NCBI GenBank assembly: GCA_964023275.1
Contig: OZ029927.1
Location: 2,217,715 to 2,281,714 of the forward strand
DNA length: 64,000 bases
Source of the DNA: Norana najaformis
Taxonomy: Eukaryota > Annelida > Clitellata > Crassiclitellata > Hormogastridae
Reading direction: 5' to 3'
The position numbers and the translations under genes were made by a program. Below are positions 36,805-48,900 of this stretch, piece after piece (the stretch's first letter is position 1; each line of letters opens with the position of its first letter). The notes beneath the pieces were generated by a model, which worked only from the letters and a program-made list of their open reading frames with translations, made no database searches and was not told the DNA's origin.

Positions 36805-37750
36805 ACCTCTTTCTTATCCACCACAGGCTACCTCGCTGTCTCTGTAGACTTCTCTTTCTTATCCACCACAGGCTACCTCGCTGTCTCTGTAGACTTCTCT
36901 TTCTTATCCACCACAGGCTACCTCGCTGTCTCTATAGACTTCTCTTTCTTATCCACTACAGGCTGCCTCGCTGTCTCTATAGACTTCTCTTTCTTATCCA
37001 CCACAGGCTGCCTCGCTGTCTCTATAGACTTCTCTTTCTTATCCACCACAGGCTACCTCGCTGTCTCTATAGACTTCTCTTTCTTATCCACCACAGGCTA
37101 CCTCGCTGTCTCTGTAGACTTCTCTTTCTTATCCACCACAGGCTACCTCGCTGTCTCTGTAGACTTCTCTTTCTTATCCACCACAGGCTACCTCGCTGTC
37201 TCTGTAGACTTCTCTTTCTTATCCACCACAGGCTACCTCGCTGTCTCTATAGACTTCTCTTTCTTATCCACCACAGGCTGCCTCGCTGTCTCTATAGACT
37301 TCTCTTTCTTATCCACCACAGGCTGCCTCGCTGTCTCTATAGACTTCTCTTTCTTATCCACCACAGGCTGCCTCGCTGTCTCTATAGACTTCTCTTTCTT
37401 ATCCACCACAGGCTACCTCGCTGTCTCTGTAGACTTCTCTTTCTTATCCACCACAGGCTACCTCGCTGTCTCTGTAGACTTCTCTTTCTTATCCACCACA
37501 GGCTACCTCGCTGTCTCTGTAGACTTATCTTTCTTATCCACCACAGGCTACCTCGCTGTCTCTATAGACTTCTCTTTCTTATCCACCACAGGCTACCTCG
37601 CTGTCTCTATAGACTTCTCTTTCTTACCCACCACAGGCTACCTCGCTGTCTCTATAGACTTCTCTTTCTTATCCACCACAGGCTACCTCGCTGTCTCTAT
37701 AGACTTCTCTTTCTTATCCACCACAGGCTACCTCGCTGTCTCTATAGACT
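36805..37750 (+). repeat. 45-bp minisatellite, 21 units
   Basis: Each unit is a pyrimidine-rich stretch ttctctttcttatccaccac, then ag, then gctacctcgctgtctct and a/gtaga. Units differ at two main sites: gctAcc/gctGcc and tctGtag/tctAtag. Coding the units by these sites gives a super-repeat of seven units (about 315 bp). The repeat is 15 codons long, so it stays open (a 351-codon frame), but that follows from the unit length alone. Confidence 0.95.
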
Positions 37751-37899
37751 GACTGACTGTCCTACTGACCATGCTTTCTTTGGTTTTGGTGCACCTCCGG
37801 TTGATGTTTTGAGCATTAGACTCCGGCGCTATAGAAGTAGCTTGTTATCATTGTGAGGTTCTTTATACCCTTTGTCAACTGCTTCTTAGAAGGCACTAT

Positions 37900-38117
37900 A
37901 TACAGTGAATAACCAGATGTATGCATATATGCATGCATATGTGCATATCTACAATGCATGCATGCTTGCTTACTTGCTTACACACAAGCTTACACATACA
38001 CACATATGCTAGTATGCTTGTATGTTTACATGCATACACGCATAAATGCATACATGCATACATATATACATATATGTATGCATACATGGATAGATATATA
38101 CATATACATACAAACAA
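37900..38117. repeat. TACA/TGCA microsatellite, left of an L2 insertion
   Basis: It consists of irregular tgcatacatgcata words. The same kind of sequence resumes at about 39690, so the L2 copy appears to sit inside one microsatellite. Confidence 0.85.
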
Positions 38118-39690
38118 AGAACTCATAGATGTCTTATTACCTTTTCTCCATTTGTTATTTAATCGGGCTCTGGGTGAGGGCTCCCTCCCCCTTCCCAGAA
38201 AAGGGCTATTGCCTTCCCCTCCCTCAAACGTCCTGTGCTGGATACCATCCAACTACTAATATCTAACCTATCCTTCCTATCTAAACTAGTTGAAAAACAT
38301 GTGTCCGTACAGCTAATGCAATATCTCGAGGCCAACTCATTACTACCACGCCAACAGTCTGGCTTCAGAAGATTCATTCTACTGAAACAGTCATCACCCG
38401 CATTTTATCCGACGCATACGGGGCTTTTGATCGGGGACAAGTGACACTCCTTGCCCTCTTTGACATTAGCGCCGCCTCGACACAGTCGACCATGGTATCC
38501 TACTGGAGCGCCTGGAGAGGTCATTCGGCATTTCTGGCCCGTTTCTTGCCTGGCTCTCCTCCTTTCTCTCTGATCGCTCCCAATCTATTGTCTCTGGAGA
38601 AACACGCACCGTCCGGTCACCTGTAACCATCGGTCTTCCACAGGGTTCGGTCCTCGCTCCGCTCCTTTTTATTCTTTACACTGCTGACCTGGGCTTCATT
38701 CTGTCTTCATTAGGGGTAATATCCCATCAATATGCCGATGACACTCAGGCTTATACTCATGACACGGCGGCGGAGGCTGTTTCTATGACTCTCAGGTTGC
38801 TCCATGCTTCGTCGGCACTCGAGGCCTGGCTAAAATCCAACCACCTTCGCTTGAACCCCAGCAAAACCCAGTTCATCTGGCTCGGTGGCTCCATCCAACT
38901 CTCAAAGATTGACATGGCAAATTTATCACTGCTCTTTCCTCATGTCTCTTTTCATTCTTCGGTGCGTAACCTGGGAGTGACCCTGGATCGGGAGCTCACG
39001 TTGCGGGAGCACATAAATAATGTCTGCCGTATCTGTTTTTACCACCTTCGCCAAACACGCACTATCCGACACTCCCTTTCTACCCAGGCCTCCATCACTC
39101 TAGTCCACGCATTTATCTGCTCCAGAATTGACTTTGGAAACATGGATTTGCCGGTCTTGGATCCTCTTCCCTCTCCCAACTTCAGTCTGTCCTAAATGCT
39201 GCAGCTGGCTTGATTGGCGGCATTCCAAAGTTTGGCCATATCTCCTTATTCATGCTGAAAAAAATCCACTGGCTTCCAATCCGAGAACGCATCCAGTTTA
39301 AAATTCTGGCCCTTGTGCGCAGCCAGCTTGTTGGCAGTGCACCTATTTATCTAAGGGAACTCTGTGTCCCTGTTTCTTCTGTCCCTGGCCGCCGACTGCT
39401 GCGATCGGCAGTCCAGGAAGACCTGATAGTTCCTATGGCTCGCACTACTACTGTACAGCGTCGCAGCTTCACCGTTGTTGGCCCTGTCTCATGGAACAAC
39501 CTGCCTGGTGACCTTAGGCGTGAATTCCTCTCTCTTCCTCCCTCCCTTTTCCGCAAGCGTTTGAAGACCGTGTCATTCCCCATTAGTCATGGGAAATTGG
39601 GCCGGGAGGGCCTCTGATGAGTTTTATCTTGAAGTGGCGCTTTATAAGTTTTTTATTACGATTACGAAACAATACTTACATATTTACATA
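38118..39690 (+). mobile_element. 5'-truncated L2-type LINE, RT to 3' tail
   Basis: It starts inside the RT domain ('ELIDVLLPFLHLLFNRALGE', parallel to the 63735 region of the other copy). It passes the active-site region 'YADDT' (38731-38750, cagtatgccgatgacactc-like) and 'LRLNPSKTQF', then 'VRNLGVTLD' and the C-terminal '[11 protein letters not shown]', 'HWLPIRERIQFKIL' and 'GRRLLRSAV'. Several frameshifts break it between 38250 and 38800; from 38785 to 39617 it is nearly open. The 3' end is 'aagtggcgctttataagt'. It is dead because of truncation and frameshifts. Confidence 0.88.
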
Positions 39691-39925
39691 CGTACATACT
39701 TCTGTATATGTATACATACATGCATGCATTTGTACATGGATATATACACATGCATACATGCATGCGTATATGCATACACACATACATACATGCATACACA
39801 CATACATACATACATGAATATATACAAACATGCCTGCATGCATACATACATACATGGTTATATACAGACATGCATACATGCATTCATAAATGCACGCATA
39901 TATACATCCACACATACATCCACAC
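39691..39925. repeat. TACA/TGCA microsatellite, right of the L2 insertion
   Basis: Words such as catacatgcatac continue for about 230 bases. The phrase 'tacatggata' followed by tatatac occurs on both sides of the L2. Confidence 0.85.
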
Positions 39926-40104
39926 TATTTTAACTTCTTAAATGTTAATCATCTTTTCATTTGTTCATTTGTTCCTCGTTTTTGACTTTTCTAGACCTAG
40001 ATGAGTTTTGGGGCAACCAACTCACTGGTCTGTTACCTTGACCTTTCTGCTTCGGAAGAGTTTCTGTTCAGATGTACAGAAACTTCTGAGGACCTTTTTT
40101 ATGA

Positions 40105-40312
40105 AACTTCGGGATTATTATTTCTGCATTTATTAGGCGCCATTTTCTAATGACTAAGCATCAATTGATTGCGCTGAGCAATTGTGAATGAAGGACTTGC
40201 TCAGGGTCCCTATACAATAACCGTCTCAGAGAAGGAGGTTCGAACAAGTACTCTCCGAATTTCTAGCCGAGCAGTCTAGCCAGTCGACTGCTGTGGCCCA
40301 CACCAATCGACT
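40105..40312 (-). mobile_element. tRNA-derived SINE, family 1, reverse copy
   Basis: On the - strand it has 'gactggctagactgctcggc', then a decayed B box (cttgttcgaacct), 'tatagggaccctgagcaagt' and the tail 'taataaatgcagaaataata'. The body matches the copy at 53668. Confidence 0.8.
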
Positions 40313-40857
40313 CTACTAATTTTCTGGCCCATCGGATGACTCCATGAGTTTCCCACCACAACAGTGCACATGTGTATGATGTTGGCAGACATCAGAAGTG
40401 TGATACGAACGTGTCTTTTAGTGATTTTGCCAAAAAGACGCTTTTTTAGTAGATGACAAGAGCACCTTGTTTGGGTTTGTCAGCTATGTTTGTCTTCATA
40501 TCATCGCTCGCCATTTTGTACAAAGAAATGAAAATTTTCGGAAATTCCGTTTACTCGGCCAGACTAAAAAGAGTATATTATTTTCTGGGCCCAGTGACCA
40601 AAAATTTAAGTCAAAAATTATTTTAAAATGTCGGTGGGCGATTGGTTTCGCCTTACTGAATAACCGAATGAGGACTCTGAATGATAAGAATTGATTATTT
40701 TATCTCTTAGGCTCTATCTCTTTATCTGTGTGTCTTCCTTTCTCTATCTCTATGAGCTGTATGCTGAGGCATTACTCATAATTATGCCTGTGCTATTTGT
40801 CATTGAAGAGGGCTATATGAATGTGTAATAATTTGCATTATGTTGATGTCTATCTAG

Positions 40858-40969
40858 ATTGGTTTGCATCTGGAGAAGTCGGGTGATGATCTTCAGCTGG
40901 GGTTTCCATTTGTTGTGGCCACCCTTCCTCATCCTCTTCCCACAGGACAGTCGCCCAAACTCAGCTACG
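40858..40969 (+). CDS. Isolated exon, unidentified protein
   Basis: The acceptor gtctatctag and donor gtaagc enclose 112 nt reading 'IGLHLEKSGDDLQLGF' and 'VATLPHPLPTGQSPKLSY'. The alternating hydrophobic pattern with prolines suggests a beta-rich domain. I do not recognise the family. It may be part of a + strand gene including 32938-33046, whose other exons I cannot identify. Confidence 0.4.
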
Positions 40970-41127
40970 GTAAGCATAGATAGTTATTCCTCTCCAACTC
41001 TTCATCATCATCATCTTTTTGTTGTTCTTCTAATTCTCGTTCTTCTTAATTCTTCTTCAATCCTTGTTCTTCAGCTTCTTCTTCATGGGCATCAATGCAA
41101 CTCTTTGTCTCCGTCTCTGTCTCGTCA

Positions 41128-41290
41128 GAAAATTCGCACAAAATGGCGAGCGATGAAAGAATCATGATTCGTGGTATCTGGCGAATAGATTAATGATTGT
41201 AGTTAAATTGCATTCGCCAGATAGCAGATGGTTTAGGAATCCAGCTTCTAATTTTTTATGAATTCTTTCATCGCTCGCCATTTTTGCGGA
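41128..41290. repeat. Inverted repeat of dispersed family B (MITE-like)
   Basis: 'aaaatggcgagcgatgaaag' near 41141-41160 is inverted as 'ctttcatcgctcgccatttt' at about 41266-41285. 'tatctggcgaat' near 41175 is inverted as 'attcgccagata' near 41211. The arms enclose a short core, so single-stranded DNA could fold into a hairpin. Confidence 0.75.
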
Positions 41291-41735
41291 GGATATAGAT
41301 TTTCAGGAAATTCCATTTGCGCCGCCACACTAGAAACAGTTTTCTGGCCCCTGTGACAAAATATAGAAAAAATTACTTCAAGATGACGTTGGGTGATTAG
41401 TTTTTGCCTTACTTAATTCAGTGGATCCTTTTACGCATGTTAAATTGTATTCGCTGAATGCCTGAAGATTTTTTAGACATTCAGCGTGTTTGTAAATTAT
41501 GGAGGACTCCGAATATCAGGAATTTCGATTTCCACGGAATTGATTTGATTTTTTTACTTTAATGAGACAGTGGCTGATTGGTTTGAAAGTCTCTCTCTCT
41601 CTATCTCTGTCTATCTCTGTCTATCTCTGTGTATCGCTTTGTCTCTTTCTTCCTTTCTCTGTCTTAGTATGAGCTATATGCTGTGTGCTGTTTGTCATAC
41701 TTGTAATCATTTGCGTTATGTTGATGTCTATCTAG

Positions 41736-41803
41736 ATTGGTTTGCACATGGAGAAAGAAGTCAGGTGATGATCTTCAGCTGGGGTTTCACATCCTCTTAT
41801 AAG
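41736..41803 (+). pseudogene. Degenerate duplicate of the exon at 40858
   Basis: It keeps the acceptor tctatctag and the opening attggtttgca. Extra bases after 'gagaa' shift the frame and bring a TGA about 30 nt in. The second half is replaced by 'cacatcctcttataag' before gtaggc. Confidence 0.65.
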
Positions 41804-41989
41804 GTAGGCATCGTGTAGATCTTCATTTCTTCCCAAGCTTGCTTGCTTGAAGTGCTACTGCTTGCTTTAACTGCACGTGCTTGCTTCAACTGCATGCTTC
41901 ATCTGCTACTGATTGCTAACGTGCTTGCTTGTTTCTTCTGCTACTGATTTCTTGCTCTTCATCTACGCTATGTGATTTCATTGGTAGCC

Positions 41990-44860
41990 CCTGCTTGCTT
42001 GCTTTTCTTCTGCGCATAGACTCTGATTTCCTCACTAGCCTGCAGCTTGCTTGCTTTTCTTCTGCGCATAGACTCTGATTTCCTTGCTAACCTGCTGCTT
42101 ACTTGCCTTTCTTCTGCGCATAGACTCTGATTTCCTCGCTAGCCTGCTGCTTACTTGCTTTTCTTCTGCACATAGACTCTGATTTCCTTGCTAGCCTGCC
42201 ACTTGCTTGCTTGCTTTTCTTCTGCTGCGCATAGACTGATTTCCTCGCTAGCCTGCTGCTTACTTGCCTTTCTTCTGCGAATAGACTGATTTCCTTGCTA
42301 GCCTGCTGCTTACTTGCTTTTCTTCTGCACATAGACTCTGATTTCCTTGCTAGCCTGCTGCTTACTTGCCTTTCTTCTGCGAATAGACTCTGATTTCCTC
42401 GCTAGCCTGCTGCTTACTTGCCTTTCTTCTGCGAATAGACTCTGATTTCCTTGCTAGCCTGCTGCTTACTTGCTTTTCTTCTGCACATAGACTGATTTTC
42501 TTGCTAGCCTGCTGCTTGCTTGCTTGCTTTTCTTCTGCGCATAGACTCTGATTTCCTCGCTAGCCTGCTGCTTACTTGCTTTTCTTCTGCGTATAGACTC
42601 TGATTTCCTTGCTAGCTTGCTGCTTGCTTGCTTTTCTTCTGCGCATAGACTCTGATTTCCTTGCTAGCCTGCTGCTTACTTGCTTTTCTTCTGCGTATAG
42701 ACTCTGATTTCCTTGCTAGCCTGCTGCTTACTTGCTTTTCTTCTGCACATAGACTGATTTCCTTGCTAGCCTGCTGCTTACTTGCTTTTCTTCTGCGTAT
42801 AGACTCTGATTTCCTTGCTAGCCTGCTGCTTACTTGCTTTTCTTCTGCGTATAGACTCTGATTTCCTTGCTAGCTTGCTGCTTGCTTGCTTTTCTTCTGC
42901 GCATAGACTCTGATTTCCTTGCTAGCCTGCTGCTTACTTGCTTTTCTTCTGCGTATAGACTCTGATTTCCTTGCTAGCCTGCTGCTTACTTGCTTTTCTT
43001 CTGCACATAGACTGATTTCCTTGCTAGCCTGCTGCTTACTTGCTTTTCTTCTGCGCATAGACTCTGATTTCCTTGCTAGCCTGCTGCTTACTTGCTTTTC
43101 TTCTGCGTATAGACTCTGATTTTCTTGCTAGCTTGCTGCTTGCTTGCTTTTCTTCTGCGCATAGACTCTGATTTCCTTGCTAGCCTGCTGCTTACTTGCT
43201 TTTCTTCTGCGTATAGACTCTGATTTCCTTGCTAGCTTGCTGCTTGCTTGCTTTTCTTCTGCACATAGACTCTGATTTCCTTGCTAGCCTGCTGCTTGCT
43301 TGCCTTTCTTCTGTGCATAGACTCTGATTTCCTTGCTAGCCTGCTGCTTGCTTGCTTTTCTTCTGCGCATAGACTCTGATTTCCTCGCTAGCCTGCTGCT
43401 TACTTGCTTTTCTTCTGCGTATAGACTCTGATTTCCTTGCTAGCTTGCTGCTTGCTTGCTTTTCTTCTGCGCATAGACTCTGATTTCCTCGCTAGCCTGC
43501 TGCTTACTTGCTTTTCTTCTGCGTATAGACTCTGATTTCCTTGCTAGCCTGCTGCTTACTTGCTTTTCTTCTGCACATAGACTGATTTCCTTGCTAGCCT
43601 GCTGCTTACTTGCTTTTCTTCTGCGCATAGACTCTGATTTCCTCGCTAGCCTGCTGCTTACTTGCTTTTCTTCTGCGTATAGACTCTGATTTCCTTGCTA
43701 GCTTGCTGCTTGCTTGCTTTTCTTCTGCGCATAGACTCTGATTTCCTTGCTAGCCTGCTGCTTACTTGCTTTTCTTCTGCGTATAGACTCTGATTTCCTT
43801 GCTAGCTTGCTGCTTGCTTGCTTTTCTTCTGCACATAGACTCTGATTTCCTTGCTAGCCTGCTGCTTACTTGCCTTTCTTCTGTGCATAGACTCTGATTT
43901 CCTTGCTAGCCTGCTGCTTGCTTGCTTTTCTTCTGCGCATAGACTCTGATTTCCTCGCTAGCCTGCTGCTTACTTGCTTTTCTTCTGCGTATAGACTCTG
44001 ATTTCCTTGCTAGCTTGCTGCTTGCTTGCTTTTCTTCTGCGCATAGACTCTGATTTCCTCGCTAGCCTGCTGCTTCCTTGCTTTTCTTCTGCGTATAGAC
44101 TCTGATTTCCTTGCTAGCCTGCTGCTTGCTTGCTTTTCTTCTGCGCATAGACTCTGATTTCCTTGCTAGCCTGCTGCTTACTTGCTTTTCTTCTGCGCAT
44201 AGACTCTGATTTCCTCGCTAGCCTGCTGCTTACTTGCTTTTCTTCTGCGCATAGACTCTGATTTCCTTGCTAGTCTGCTGCTTACTTGCTTTTATTCTGC
44301 ACATAGACTCTGATTTCCTTGCTAGCCTGCTGCTTACTTGCTTTTCTTCTGCGCATAGACTCTGATTTCCTCGCTAGCCTGCTGCTTACTTGCTTTTCTT
44401 CTGCACATAGACTCTGATTTCCTCGCTAGCCTGCTGCTTGCTTACTTGCTTTTCTTCTTCGCATAGACTCTGATTTCCTCGCTAGCCTGCTGCTTACTTG
44501 CTTTTCTTCTGCACATAGACTCTGATTTCCTCGCTAGCCTGCTGCTTGCTTGCTTGCTTTTCTTCTTCGCATAGACTCTGATTTCCTCGCTAGCCTGCTG
44601 CTTGCTTGCTTGCTTTTCTTCTGCGCATAGACTCTGATTTCCTCGCTAGCCTGCTGCTTACTTGCTTTTCTTCTTCGCATAGACTCTGATTTCCTCGCTA
44701 GCCTGCTGCTTGCTTGCTTGCTTTTCTTCTGCGCATAGACTCTGATTTCCTCGCTAGCCTGCTGCTTGCTTGCTTTTCTTCTGCGCATAGACTCTGATTT
44801 CCTTGCTAGCCTGCTGCTTGCTTGCTTTTTCTTCTGCGCATCTGCTTCCTTGCTTTTTTC
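41990..44860 (+). repeat. ~52-bp minisatellite, over 50 units
   Basis: The unit runs ctctgatttccttgctagcc, then tgctgcttacttgcttttct, then tctgcgcataga. Length variants lack ctc (49 bp) or add ttgc steps. It degenerates leftward to about 41820. Super-repeats are visible: 42661-42861 recurs at 42919-43119 (258 bp apart), and 42870-43058 recurs at 43440-43628 (570 bp apart). GCTAGC occurs in most units. It contains no gene. Confidence 0.95.
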
Positions 44861-44946
44861 TTCTGCGCATACTCTGTTTGCCTGCTGCTTACTCTGTTTC
44901 TGTCTACTGCTTTTCGGTCTAATTCTTCGTCAACTTTCGACGGTGG

Positions 44947-45248
44947 CGATGACCTTGAAAGACTTAGTTTATTTCGGCTCGGGTCTCTCTCTCTCTCCCT
45001 CTCCTTTTCTCTTTCTCCCTCTCCTTTTCTCTTTCTCCCTCTCCTTTTCTCTTTCTCCCTCTCCTTTTCTCTTTCTCCCTCTCCTTTTCTCTTTCTCCCT
45101 CTCCTTTTCTCTTTCTCCCCCTCTTTCTGCGAGCTTCCAAGGCCGGAGAAGGAGAGGGAGAAAGAGAAAAGGAGAGGGAGAAAGAGAAAAGGAGAGAGAG
45201 AGAGAGAGAGACCCGAGCCGAAATAAACTAAGTCTTTCAAGGTCATCG
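44947..45248. repeat. Large foldback (inverted repeat) with purine/pyrimidine arms
   Basis: The left arm starts cgatgaccttgaaagactta, passes 'tcggctcgggtctctctctc' and enters six 20-bp units of ctccttttctctttctccct (45001-45120). The right arm (45150-45248) is nearly its exact inverse, ending ctaagtctttcaaggtcatcg. Arms pair for about 95 bases. The spacer contains 'cttccaaggccggagaagg', itself inverted at about 45298-45316. Confidence 0.92.
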
Positions 45249-45266
45249 ACTGCGTCGCAGTCGATG
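45244..45266. repeat. Perfect 23-bp palindrome at the foldback edge
   Basis: catcgactgcg, one T, then cgcagtcgatg. It directly joins the end of the foldback's right arm. Confidence 0.9.
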
Positions 45267-45439
45267 GCTTTGAAGACTTAGACAGAGAGAGAGAGAGCCT
45301 CTCCGGCCTTGGAACTTACTTAGTTTATGCTGCTTTATCCTGTTAGGCCCTTGATCCAGTTCTGCTGCTTGGCAGGGTCGTTACACGCAGTCAGCACGCC
45401 CGAACCAGAAACCATCAAAGAAGAAATTTATTAGAAGAA

Positions 45440-45920
45440 ATATTTCTTTTATTATTCCTCTTCAAGCTCTTCTACCAAAATCCTTTTAGAAAAAACTAGA
45501 CAAATTCGTTCGTGTCCAGTTCAAGGGGATTTTAAATCCTAATGACAGCGGTTTCGTCGAATACTGCAGCTCTTCCTAAAAAGGAAGAATACCAACAAAG
45601 GTGTAAATAAATATGTTACGATATTTCAGGCTGACGAATTACTATGAAAAAGCATTCTGCAACGACTATTTTTGGATGCAGTGCAACCAGCCAGCAGCAC
45701 TTTCAGTTACCGACTCCCAGACATTCAACTAGGTCATTATTCAAGGCATAGACAATTTGCAAGTAAAAATGGAAAGACATTGAAATTGAGCGAGTGAATG
45801 AATAAATATATATGCAGTTCAACCTGGCTACACTTGTATCAATTACAGCTTGAAACCGTGTGTACAACTAAGCTCTTCAATAAAGCACACGCAAGCGATA
45901 GCACCTATTGCCTTAGACTT
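45440..45920 (+). repeat. Satellite-flanking unit, copy 1
   Basis: Phrases 'tctgcaacgactatttttgg' with 'atgcagtgcaaccagcca', 'agacattgaaattgagcgag' and 'gcttgaaaccgtgtgtacaa' recur in the same general neighbourhood at 50220-50720 and 50900-51320. Order differs between copies. No coding is seen. Confidence 0.7.
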
Positions 45921-48900
45921 AAATTATGCACACTTATACTCCAGACTTTGTAGCACATATATACTCTGTAAATACTTATATAGCACCCCTTTGCCTTAGA
46001 CTCTTCAGCAAAGCACACAGAAACACACAAGCGCATATATACTCGAAATACATATACCCTTTACTCAAGCTTGAAATTAGCACTAGACTCTATATAATCA
46101 ATTTATATAGCACCCATTTGCCTTTATACGCTTCAGTTAAGCACACACAAACATACAAGTGCATATATACTTTACCTACACACATCCTTCAAGCTAGCTT
46201 GAAATTAACTCTAGGCCTCTATACATAATCAATTTATATAGCACCACTTTGCCTTTATACACTTCAGTTAATCACACAAGTCCATATATACTCTAAATAC
46301 ACATAAACAAGGCCTCTATTAATCAATTTATATAGCACTCCTTAGACTTAAATTATGCACACCAATATTCCAAACTTAGATGCTTCAGTTAATGACACAC
46401 AAGCACATATATACTCTGTAAATACACATAAACAAGCTTTAACAAGCTTAAGCATGCTTGAAATTATCACTAAGCTTATCAATTTATATAGCACACCACT
46501 GCCTTAGACTCTTCAACTAAGCACACAGAAACACATAAGCGCATATATACTCGAAATACACATACCCTATGCAAGTTTGAAATTAACATTAGGATTACAG
46601 TTTAATCAATTTATATATAGCACCCCTTTGCCTTTATACGCTTCGGTTAAGCACACACAAACATACAAGTGCATATATATATACTTTACCTACACACATC
46701 CTTCAAGCAAGCTTGAAATTAACACTAGGCCTCTATACATAATTTATATAGCACCCCTTTGCCTTTATACGCTTCGGTTAAGCACACAAAAACGAGCGCA
46801 TATATACTCTAACTACACTCAGTTTATGTAGCACCCTTTTTCCTAAGATGGTTCAATTAAGAACACACAAGCACATATAAACTCTAAATACACATAAATA
46901 AGGCCTCTATTAATCAATTTATACAGTACCCCTTTGCCTTAGACTTAAATTATGCACACCAATATTTCAAACTTAGATGCTTCAGTTAAGCACACACAAG
47001 CACATAATTATACGTATACTCTATAAATACACATATAAAAGCTTTAGCAACCTTAAACATGCTTGAAATTAACACTAGGCTTATCAATTTATATAGCATC
47101 CCTTTGCCTTAAGCACTCTTCAACTAAGCACACAGAAATACACAAGCAGCGCATATGTACTCGAAGTACACATACCCTTTACACAAGCTTGAAATTAACA
47201 CTAGGCCTCTATACGTAATCAATTTATATAACACCCCTTTGCTTTTATGCACTTCAATTAAGCGCACACAAGCGCATATATACTAACTACACTCAGTTTA
47301 TATAGCACCCCTTTGCCTAAGATGCTTCAATTTAGCATACACAAGCGCATATAAACTCTATATACACATAAACAATGTCTCTTTTAATCAGTTTATATAG
47401 CACCCCTTTGCCTTAGATTTAAGTTATGCATACCAATATTCCAAACTTAGATGCTTCAGTTAAGCACACACAAGCACATATATACTCTGTAAATACACAT
47501 TTACAACCTTAAACATGCTTGAAATTAACACTGGGCTTATCAATTTATATAGCACACCATTGCCTTAGACTCTTCAACTAAGCACACAGAAACACCCAAG
47601 CGCATATATACTCGAAATACACATACCCTATACAAGTTTGAAATTAACATTAGGATTACAGTTTAACCAATTTATATAGCACCCCTTTGCCTTTATACGC
47701 TTCAGTTAAGCACACACAAACATACAAGTGCATATATATATACTTTATCTACACACATCCTTCAAGCAAGCTTGAAATTAACACTAGGCCTCTATACATA
47801 ATCAATTTATATAGCACCCCTTTGCCTTTATATGCTTCAGTTAAGCACACAAAACAAGTGCATATATACTAACTACACTCAGTTTATGTAGCACCCCTTT
47901 CCCTAAGATGCTTCAATTAAGAACACACAAGCACATATAAACTCTAAATACACATAAATAAGGCCTCTATTAATCAATTTATATAGCACCCCTTTGCCTT
48001 AGACTTAAATTATGCACACCTATATTCCAAACTTAGATGCTTCAGTTAAGCACACACAAGCACATATATAATCTATAAATACACATAAAAAAGCTTTAAC
48101 AAGCTTAAACATGCTTGAAATTAACACTGGGCTTATTAATTTATATAGCACACCATTGCCTTAGACTCTTCAACTAAGCACACGGAAACACCCAAGCGCA
48201 TATATACTCGAAATACACATACCCTATACAAGTTTGAAATTAACATTAGGATTACAGTTTAATCAATTTATATATAGCACCCCTTTGCCTTTATACGCTT
48301 CAGTTAAGCACACACAAACATACAAGTGCATATATATATACTTTATCTACACACATCCTTCAAGCAAGCTTGAAATTAACACTAGGCCTCTATACATAAT
48401 CAATTTATATAGCACCCCTTTGCCTTTATATGCTTCAGTTAAGCACACAAAAACAGAAGTGCATATAGGACCTATACTCTAACTACACTCAGTTTATGTA
48501 GCACCCTTTTTCCTAAGATGGTTCAATTAAGAACACACAAGCACATATAAACTCTAAATACACATAAATAAGGCCTCTATTAATCAATTTATATAGCACC
48601 CCTTTGCCTTAGACTTAAATTATGCACACCTATACTCCAAACTTAACAAGCTTTAACAAACTTAAACATGCTTGAAATTAACACTGGGCTTATCAATTTA
48701 TATAGCACACCATTGCCTTAGACTCTTCAACTAAGCACACGGAAACACCCAAGCGCATATATACTCAAAATACACATACCCTATACAAGTTTGAAATTAA
48801 CATTAGGATTACAGTTTAATCAATTTATATATAGCACCCCTTTGCCTTTATACGCTTCAGTTAAGCACACACAAACATACAAGTGCATATATATATACTT

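Larger units (their letters stand above)
40480..41803 (+). repeat. Tandemly duplicated segment of about 0.9 kb carrying an exon
   Basis: The series 'cgctcgccatttt', CTAT-rich run, 'tatgttgatgtctatctag' and an exon starting attggtttgca occurs at 40490-40969 and again at 41270-41803. The second copy has diverged. Both begin with dispersed family B sequence. Confidence 0.8.

Noticed and set aside
36801-37856. 351-codon open frame with 15-residue repeats
   Set aside because: The 45-bp unit is divisible by three, so any frame without a stop in one unit stays open. Nothing but the repeat supports coding.
41990-44860. Possible CRISPR-like array
   Set aside because: Units are contiguous without unique spacers, and the DNA is animal. 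It is a minisatellite.
44766-45281. Ser/Leu-rich and Arg/Glu-rich frames on both strands
   Set aside because: They translate the CT/GA foldback arms and the end of the 52-bp array.
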